From an uncultured Porphyromonadaceae bacterium (GTDB taxonomy: Bacteria; Bacteroidota; Bacteroidia; Bacteroidales; Muribaculaceae), in assembly GCA_900548705.1 (NCBI GenBank), contig URLF01000051.1, positions 1 to 18,483 on the forward strand: a stretch of DNA of 18,483 nucleotides, in the 5' to 3' direction. The notes beneath the pieces are model-generated. The model was not told the DNA's origin. It was given only the letters and a program-made list of their open reading frames with translations, and did not search any database. This document shows positions 6,300 through 10,591 of the stretch, piece after piece. The stretch's first letter is position 1; every line of letters begins with the position of its first letter. Position numbers and translations under genes: made by a program.

Positions 6300-7922
6300 A
6301 TGAGCTACGCAGTGTTCCACATCATCAAGGCGAACTCGTCTTTGAACTCGATAGCCAAGCATATCGAGCGCAGCTCCCATCCCGACAACGCAGACCCGGG
6401 GCGGACGCACCTCAACCGCTACGGTCTGGTCGAGTATCCCGACGGGATAACCGGGCTTGCGGCGGCTGTCGAATACCGCATAGCCAACGCCGGGATAACC
6501 CGAAAAATCTCCGACAGGCAGGTGCGCTGCCTCAACATGGTGATGACCTCCGACAACGAGGGTATGCAGAAAATCATCGACGCCGGAAAACTCGACCAAT
6601 GGATAGCCGACAACATCAAGTGGGTTCGTGACACATTCGGCAGCGACAATGTTGTCGGCGCATCCCTGCACATGGACGAGCGCACACCGCACCTGCACAT
6701 AGCGGTCGTTCCGATTGTCACCACCGAGAGAAAAAAGAAAGCGAGGGAAGCGGCGGTGAAGAAGCGTTACCGCACCAAGCCGACCAACCGCCCCCGGCTG
6801 TGTGCAGACGACATAATGGAGCGTAAGGCGATGAGCCGTTACCAAGACCTCTATGCCGAGGCAATGGCGAAGTACGGATTGGAGCGAGGTATCCGGGGTT
6901 CGGAAGCACGGCACATAGACCAACACGAATACTACCGCCAATGCCAGCGGGAGAAAGCCGGACTTGAAAAGGATGTTGCCGAACTCTCCACCGAGAAAAA
7001 GAAACTCGACAAGGAGAAGAAATCGTTGGAGAGCAAGGTCGGTCATCTTGAATGCAGCGCAATCGCCCTTGACGCTCAAAAGAAGCAGTTGAGGCAGGTA
7101 AACGAGGAAATCCGGCAGACAAACCGCGAACTCTATTCCGAGAACACCCGGCTGACCGAGGCAAATTCTTCTCTCGCCGCCGAAAACAAATCGCTTGCCT
7201 ATACCAATGCCGGACTTTCGGAAGAAGCCACAAGACTTTCGGCACAGCGGGAGAATCTTGCAGCGGACACCGAAAGGCTGACCGTCGAGAAAAAGGCATA
7301 CGAGGCACAGACCACCGAGGCACGGCAGGAGGCAGAAACCGCCATGCGTGAACGTGATGAAGCCAAAGCCGAGCGTGACGCACAACGGAAAAAAGCCGTC
7401 AGCAACATCGCCAACATCTTCACCGGGAGCAAGACCAAGCGGCTTGAAGCCGAGGTTGCACGGAAGGATAATGAAATCCGGGAGCTGAAAGACCGTGTCG
7501 AGGCAAGGGAGCAGGACTTTCGCCGTGAGATGTCCAACCTATCCGACAACCTCCGCAGACAAAAGGAGAGTGAAGCCTCCACTATCCGGATACACAACTA
7601 TCTGGAAACCGACCTCAACACGTTCTTCCCCGATGTGCTCCCGATGTTGGAGGCGGCGAGAGAATGCCGAGAGGTCGGTTTGTCGGACACTGTAACCCGT
7701 GCATTGCTTGACCAGAAGCCGCGATATTTTAAGGAGGGAGCAACCATACATTCGGAAACATACCGTCAAGATTTCGATGTGTCCAACGCAGAGGTGCAAA
7801 TCAAGCGCAATCCAACCGACAACAAATTTCACCTCCACATCAACGGTACCCGTGTGTTCCAGTGGCTCAAAGAGCAATGGCAACGCCTAAAACAAACTTT
7901 CAGCCGAGGACTTCGATACTAA
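6300..7922 (+). CDS. MobV-family relaxase (Pre/Mob, mobilization protein)
   Basis: A 540-residue relaxase that would nick the origin of transfer and pilot the single strand into a recipient. The N-terminal about 210 residues form the Mob/Pre domain. The metal-binding motif is clear: H124-M-D126-E127-R-T-P130-H131-L-H133. The first motif region (HIIKANSS, later HIERSSHPDNADPGRTHLN) is at residues 7-40. From about residue 218 to 420 the protein is a long charged coiled coil (KLDKEKKSLESKV, ERDEAKAERDAQRKKA), as in Bacteroides mobilization proteins, probably for dimerisation or docking to the helper's coupling protein. The C-terminal about 110 residues are globular-looking and unassigned. No MobB/MobC accessory gene is present. 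A strong hairpin terminator follows immediately. Shadow frames on the other strand, up to 384 codons long, are artefacts of its high GC content. Confidence 0.93.
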   Translation: MSYAVFHIIKANSSLNSIAKHIERSSHPDNADPGRTHLNRYGLVEYPDGITGLAAAVEYRIANAGITRKISDRQVRCLNMVMTSDNEGMQKIIDAGKLDQWIADNIKWVRDTFGSDNVVGASLHMDERTPHLHIAVVPIVTTERKKKAREAAVKKRYRTKPTNRPRLCADDIMERKAMSRYQDLYAEAMAKYGLERGIRGSEARHIDQHEYYRQCQREKAGLEKDVAELSTEKKKLDKEKKSLESKVGHLECSAIALDAQKKQLRQVNEEIRQTNRELYSENTRLTEANSSLAAENKSLAYTNAGLSEEATRLSAQRENLAADTERLTVEKKAYEAQTTEARQEAETAMRERDEAKAERDAQRKKAVSNIANIFTGSKTKRLEAEVARKDNEIRELKDRVEAREQDFRREMSNLSDNLRRQKESEASTIRIHNYLETDLNTFFPDVLPMLEAARECREVGLSDTVTRALLDQKPRYFKEGATIHSETYRQDFDVSNAEVQIKRNPTDNKFHLHINGTRVFQWLKEQWQRLKQTFSRGLRY

Positions 7923-7931
7923 TCTACTAAT

Positions 7932-7973
7932 AAAAACGGCTATCCACGCTAATTTGGCGAGATAGCCGTTTTT
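7932..7973. terminator. Bidirectional terminator between relaxase and cargo gene
   Basis: AAAAACGGCTATC (7932-7944) and GATAGCCGTTTTT (7961-7973) form a perfect 13-bp stem with A and T runs on opposite sides, so it can terminate the relaxase transcript on the plus strand and the cargo transcript on the minus strand, 20 bases after the latter's stop. Confidence 0.85.
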
Positions 7974-7994
7974 CATATTTTTGACTATTACTAA

Positions 7995-8489
7995 TTAAAA
8001 AGAAATAGTAAAATTCATTGCAGGAGTGTATGATAGATTTTGGCCGAAGGTTGGTGCTGAGAGTTGAGTCACGCCCATGCTCATGCCTATCTTCTTGGCC
8101 TTGTTCTTATAATGATAGGCACTCACCAGAATCGGTATGCTTGCTGCCGTCAAACCAAGACCCGAATATATAATAATTGGCCCGGCTTGAGTTTTATCAT
8201 GGTTAGAACCATGAATACTGCTCAATGCCAATGACACGATAGCCCCGACTCCGGTAGCAGTCATGCCAACGCTGAATGTAGTCCAGCCAACGGCACGCAA
8301 TGCCTTATATTTGCCCCATTCCGGGGTATTCTTGTAGGCATCATTCATCAGCATTGGCGGGAGCTGCTGTGGACTATGACTACTGATGCTCGTCTGCACA
8401 TCAGCCGGATTGTCGGCTATTGAGTTGTTTTGCGAGTACGTATAGACTGCCGATACAATAAAAACTATAAATACTAAGATTTTCTTCAT
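7995..8489 (-). CDS. Small exported membrane protein, cargo of the island
   Basis: A 164-residue protein. Residues 1-20 are a signal peptide (MKKILVFIVFIVSAVYTYSQ) with no lipobox cysteine. Residues about 68-92 (VGWTTFSVGMTATGVGAIVSLALSS) and 102-126 (AGPIIIYSGLGLTAASIPILVSA) are hydrophobic glycine-rich segments, followed by a basic stretch (YKNKAKK) and a C-terminal strand-like tail ending YTPAMNFTISF. This plan of two membrane helices plus a final aromatic-ended strand is seen in many uncharacterised small Bacteroidales envelope proteins; I cannot assign a function. It is the only gene of the island outside the integration and mobilization set, is AT-rich, and is transcribed toward the relaxase. 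Its ATG at 8489 lies 14 bases behind a leader hairpin. It may alter the envelope of the host, which is inference. Confidence 0.75.
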   Translation of the reverse strand: MKKILVFIVFIVSAVYTYSQNNSIADNPADVQTSISSHSPQQLPPMLMNDAYKNTPEWGKYKALRAVGWTTFSVGMTATGVGAIVSLALSSIHGSNHDKTQAGPIIIYSGLGLTAASIPILVSAYHYKNKAKKIGMSMGVTQLSAPTFGQNLSYTPAMNFTISF

Positions 8490-8502
8490 GTTGATATTTC
8501 TC

Positions 8503-8553
8503 AGTTGGCTCGATGGAGATATTATTATTAGTGAAAGAAAACGTGAGCCAACT
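8503..8553 (-). promoter_or_regulatory. Leader hairpin just upstream of the cargo gene
   Basis: AGTTGGCTC (8503-8511) and GAGCCAACT (8545-8553) are perfect 9-bp inverted repeats around a 33-base AT-rich loop. On the minus-strand RNA the 3' arm ends 13 bases before the ATG at 8489, close enough to affect ribosome access. Confidence 0.55.
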
Positions 8554-8563
8554 ATGCCACGTC

Positions 8564-8680
8564 GTAATTGGAGGTCGCAGGAAACCTGCCGTGCAGATGT
8601 AACAATAGTGACCCACGCATATGCGTGAGAACCACTATGCTATCATTGCACGCTCGAAAAGTTCCTACGTTTCCAATTAC
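8564..8680 (-). ncRNA. Highly structured RNA element (leader or independent RNA)
   Basis: A nested set of complementary segments spans 117 bases. The outer stem is GTAATTGGA (8564-8572) with TCCAATTAC (8672-8680). Inside lie a hairpin GCAGG-AAA-CCTGC (8577-8589) and a second arm made of CGTGCA/TGCACG (8590-8595 with 8647-8652), ATAGTG/CACTAT (8605-8610 with 8633-8638) and CACGCAT/ATGCGTG (8614-8620 with 8621-8627). CGAAAA near 8654 and TTTTCG near 8705 could add an outside pairing. The minus strand is favoured because a TATCTTTG box (8751-8744) lies upstream and the cargo gene downstream, but palindromic symmetry makes the strand uncertain. No known riboswitch is recognised. Confidence 0.5.
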
Positions 8681-8719
8681 AAGATAAGCATAACGCTTCT
8701 TATGTTTTCGAAATGTAAT

Positions 8720-8738
8720 GGTTGGCCTTTGCCAAACC
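8720..8738 (-). other. Small hairpin at the start of the cargo leader
   Basis: GGTTGGC (8720-8726) pairs with GCCAAACC (8731-8738) with one bulged base. It lies a few bases after the predicted transcription start behind the box at 8751-8744. Confidence 0.4.
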
Positions 8739-8743
8739 GAATA

Positions 8744-8751
8744 CAAAGATA
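8744..8751 (-). promoter_or_regulatory. Possible -7 box for the cargo leader transcript
   Basis: Minus-strand TATCTTTG fits TAnnTTTG exactly. The nearest upstream TTTG (8782-8779) is 27 bases away rather than 19-21, so the -33 element is weak or absent. Confidence 0.35.
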
Positions 8752-8910
8752 CATACAATATTGCAGTTTACTATAATTCAAAGGCTAAAAAACGGTTAAT
8801 TAATCAAATGGAATCGAATTAAATATAACTAACGCCACTTAAAAATCCTAAAACCGTTTGTTCCTCAATGGCTCGATTTTCGCCGATAGTACACTTTTAG
8901 TACACCTTGT
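8752..8910. other. AT-rich right end of the island with arm-type repeat
   Basis: Non-coding. It contains the third exact copy of AGTACACTTTTAGTACAC at 8888-8905, 47 bases before the right core. The flanking bases CCGA(T/C) before the repeat are shared with the copy at 1712, but not with the one at 1907. Confidence 0.6.
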
Positions 8911-8954
8911 AAAAGAGATAATGGCTGTAAATCAATAGATTAACAGCCATTATC
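8911..8954 (-). terminator. Element-borne terminator behind tRNA-Leu
   Basis: GATAATGGCTGT (8917-8928) and ACAGCCATTATC (8943-8954) form a perfect 12-bp stem; on the minus strand it is followed by TCTTTT. It starts two bases past the tRNA 3' end and belongs to the island, replacing the original hairpin now at 1742-1773. Confidence 0.7.
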
Positions 8955-8969
8955 AGTACCCGGACCCGG
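8953..8969. repeat. Right attachment core (att repeat 2)
   Basis: TCAGTACCCGGACCCGG, identical to 1774-1790. It covers the 3' acceptor strand and the start of the T-stem of tRNA-Leu, plus four bases beyond the tRNA end. Confidence 0.85.
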
Positions 8970-9038
8970 GCTCGAACCGGGATGGATTGCTCCAACGGTG
9001 TTTGAGACCGTCGCGTCTACCGATTCCGCCATCCGGGC
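8957..9038 (-). tRNA. tRNA-Leu (anticodon CAA)
   Basis: The 82-base gene begins GCCCGGATGGCGGAATCGG and ends CCGGGTCCGGGTA on the minus strand. The acceptor strands GCCCGGA/TCCGGGT pair with a G:U at the first position. The anticodon stem ACGGT/ACCGT encloses the loop CTCAAAC, giving anticodon CAA. The long variable arm TGGA-GCAA-TCCA is typical of leucine tRNA, and the T-arm has GGTTCGAGCC. CCA is not encoded. It is the integration site of the island and remains intact. Confidence 0.95.
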
Positions 9039-9075
9039 AAAGAGGTCTGCCCCGGTAGATGGGGCTTTTGCGATG

Positions 9076-9106
9076 CAAAGGTAATAAGTTTTTGGTTATC
9101 GCGCAA
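9076..9106 (-). promoter_or_regulatory. Promoter of tRNA-Leu
   Basis: On the minus strand: TTG (9106-9104), 20-base gap, TACCTTTG (9083-9076). This is a close match to the Bacteroidetes consensus and lies 38 bases before the mature tRNA 5' end. Confidence 0.65.
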
Positions 9107-9164
9107 CTTTTTGTCGGGAAAACCGATTAGGGAGGGATGCTGATTCCCCGTGCTGGTGTCCGGA

Positions 9165-9755
9165 TTACCGGGTCAGGACGATGTTCTTGTCGGTGGCGAT
9201 GCGGCGCATATTGAGAATCGCGTAGCGCATGCGGCCCAGGGCGGTGTTGATTGAGACCCCTGTTGCCTCGGCTATCTCCTTGAACGACATGTTGCGGTAA
9301 AAACGCATGTCAAGTACCTCGCGCTGCGACTCGGGCAGCGACTCCATGATGCGCTTCACATCGGTATGAATCTGGGAAGTAACCATCAGGTCTTCCACAT
9401 TCTCCTCCGAGAGGTCGCGGCGGTTGAGCACATCGGCATCCTCCTGGTCGGTCGAGATGGTGTTTTCGCTCTTGGCCTGGCGGAAAAAGTCGATTATGAG
9501 GTTATGGGCGATGCGGGTAATCCACGCCGAGAACTTCCCGGAGTCGGTGTAGCGTCCCTGCTTGATGGTGGATATTGCCTTGACAAATGTCTCCTGGAAG
9601 ATATCGTCGGCGACATCCTTGTTCTTTACAATGTTGAAAATATAGTTGAACACACGGTTTTCGTGCCTGCGCAGTAGGGTGTCGAAAGCTTCGTTGTTTC
9701 CGTTGGCGTAGGCTGCGACCAACTTTTCGTCGGCAAGCCGGGTAAGGTTTTGCAT
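9165..9755 (-). CDS. ECF-type RNA polymerase sigma factor
   Basis: A 196-residue sigma-70 family protein of the extracytoplasmic-function group. Region 2 spans about residues 20-100 (AFDTLLRRHENRVFNYIFNIV, then DIFQETFVKA and FSAWITRIAHNLIIDFFR, the core-polymerase and -10 recognition helices). Region 4 spans about residues 135-187 (LPESQREVLDMRFYRNMSFK, then EIAEATGVSINTALGRMRYA, a helix-turn-helix for the -35 region). A short acidic linker (TDQEDADVLNRRD) joins them. No anti-sigma gene lies next to it: the downstream neighbour is tRNA-Leu and the upstream one a short possible gene on the other strand. It is therefore an orphan here, and its regulon cannot be read from context. It has a good consensus promoter of its own with a leader of about 130 nt. 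The ATG at 9755 begins MQNLTRLADEKL, the usual start for this group. Confidence 0.93.
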   Translation of the reverse strand: MQNLTRLADEKLVAAYANGNNEAFDTLLRRHENRVFNYIFNIVKNKDVADDIFQETFVKAISTIKQGRYTDSGKFSAWITRIAHNLIIDFFRQAKSENTISTDQEDADVLNRRDLSEENVEDLMVTSQIHTDVKRIMESLPESQREVLDMRFYRNMSFKEIAEATGVSINTALGRMRYAILNMRRIATDKNIVLTR

Positions 9756-9891
9756 TTCAGTCAGTGTAGTTTGGTTAAGTAGAATTTCCGGTCTATAGGC
9801 GTTGGTTTTTGAGTTGGTTGAGTTTTTAGTTTGGCCCCCGGCGCTGATTGCTCGCGGGGATGTGATGGACCATTGCAGTGTTCTATCTATG

Positions 9892-9922
9892 CAAAGTTAC
9901 GAAAAGATGGGGATTCCTCAAA
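9892..9922 (-). promoter_or_regulatory. Promoter of the ECF sigma gene
   Basis: On the minus strand: TTTG (9922-9919), exactly 19 bases, TAACTTTG (9899-9892). This is the full Bacteroidetes housekeeping consensus and points to the sigma gene start at 9755. Confidence 0.75.
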
Positions 9923-9970
9923 ATGTCGAGTGGAAAATCGCCCCCGATTTAAGATTATTTTACACATCAA

Positions 9971-10040
9971 GGGCAATATACGGCCTTCTATGGCGTTCAA
10001 AGGCGCTTCGGGCAAGTAGGGGAAGATATTGCGCCGCCCC
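9971..10040. repeat. Palindromic intergenic repeat A
   Basis: GGGCAATAT (9971-9979) pairs with ATATTGCGCC (10026-10035) with a two-base bulge. The inner part contains GGCGTTCAAAGGCGC. It shares GGAAGATATTGC with the element at 10402-10451, suggesting a REP-like family. Confidence 0.45.
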
Positions 10041-10180
10041 TTACAATCCTTTGAAAAAACGACACTGACCACATACTAAACCGCCCTCTCAGGCGTTATA
10101 GGTATGTAACCGTTCTTCACAGACGGCCCTTTCAGGCCGGTTAAAGTTTCCCCTTTCAGTTCAAAATTTGTAGCTTGCCT

Positions 10181-10360
10181 ATGAAAAATGATTCTACTCA
10201 CTTATTCCCCTCGGCGATGAAATCCGCGACTCCCCGTCACCGTCGTTCACAGGCTCTCTCGCCTCGCCGTTCGACAATCCTTTTCATCCGGCAGTTCGCA
10301 CGGGCTTATAGCTGCGCCCCCTCTCTGCCCGCCTCGCTCGGGTCATTTGTCGCCAATTGA
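10181..10360 (+). CDS. Possible small conserved basic protein
   Basis: A 59-codon frame from ATG 10181 beginning MKNDSTHLFPSAMKSATPRH and continuing with QALSPRRSTILFIRQFARAY. It is rich in Arg and Ser, with an amphipathic FIRQFARAY helix. A TTG six bases earlier could also start it, as could the internal Met at codon 13. Its style recalls short uncharacterised proteins annotated in many Bacteroidales, but I cannot confirm this from memory, and it lies between two palindromic repeats where spurious frames are common. No function is assigned. The sequence CTGGC-GTGAA-GCCAG just behind its stop is a small hairpin without a T-run. Confidence 0.45.
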   Translation: MKNDSTHLFPSAMKSATPRHRRSQALSPRRSTILFIRQFARAYSCAPSLPASLGSFVAN

Positions 10361-10401
10361 GCCTGGCGTGAAGCCAGACAGCCCGAAAATCCTTATGGAT
10401 A

Positions 10402-10451
10402 GTGGCATTTTGCCGCTTCAATGGCGGAAGATATTGCAAAATGTGTGCCAC
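10402..10451. repeat. Palindromic intergenic repeat B
   Basis: GTGGCATTTTGC (10402-10413) pairs with GCAAAATGTGTGCCAC (10436-10451) apart from four extra bases. An inner CCGC-TTCAAT-GGCGG hairpin is followed by GAAGATATTGC, shared with repeat A. Confidence 0.5.
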
Positions 10452-10466
10452 GCCTGAAATTTTAAC

Positions 10467-10497
10467 CCCGGATATTGCGTATTCGGGGGATTTTTTT
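10467..10497 (+). terminator. Terminator-like hairpin upstream of the M6 protease gene
   Basis: CCCCGGAT and ATTCGGGG can pair (one G:U) around a short loop, followed by GATTTTTTT. It would stop transcription from the small upstream frame. It overlaps the predicted promoter of the protease gene, so one of the two readings may be coincidental. Confidence 0.45.
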
Positions 10498-10506
10498 GTA
10501 AATTTG
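10475..10506 (+). promoter_or_regulatory. Promoter of the M6 protease gene
   Basis: TTG (10475-10477), 21-base gap, TAAATTTG (10499-10506), matching the Bacteroidetes consensus. The start codon follows about 85 bases downstream. Confidence 0.55.
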
Positions 10507-10591
10507 CGCGTTGCTACAATTTAAGCGCCCGTCCGGCCCGCGTTGTCCTTGGTGAAAGACAGATGTGGACCGCCGCAAATTAAACCATTGA

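Larger units (their letters stand above)
1774..8969. mobile_element. Integrative and mobilizable element in tRNA-Leu(CAA)
   Basis: The element is bounded by a 17-base direct repeat, TCAGTACCCGGACCCGG, at 1774-1790 and 8953-8969, the right copy covering the 3' end of a tRNA-Leu gene. The repeat-to-repeat length is 7179 bp. Inside are a tyrosine integrase next to the left end, an HTH protein, a DUF3987 protein, palindromes upstream of a MobV relaxase, and one cargo gene with a structured leader. There is no mating-pair formation or coupling-protein gene, so it would need a helper conjugative element, as is usual for Bacteroides mobilizable elements. The relaxase and DUF3987 genes look GC-rich, whereas the integrase and cargo gene are visibly more AT-rich, suggesting a mosaic origin. 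Confidence 0.88.

Noticed and set aside
5860..6303. 147-codon plus-strand frame between DUF3987 and relaxase
   Set aside because: Covers four palindromes, has a Cys/Pro/Arg-rich composition without family signature and overlaps the relaxase start; better read as the oriT region.
6231..7385. 384-codon minus-strand frame
   Set aside because: Antisense shadow of the MobV relaxase; it is Cys- and Phe-rich with no domain, whereas the plus-strand frame has the HMDERTPHLH motif and a coiled coil.
8401..8758. Two minus-strand frames (71 and 68 codons) upstream of the cargo gene
   Set aside because: They run through the nested hairpins at 8503-8680; their composition is dictated by the palindromes. 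RNA structure is the simpler explanation.
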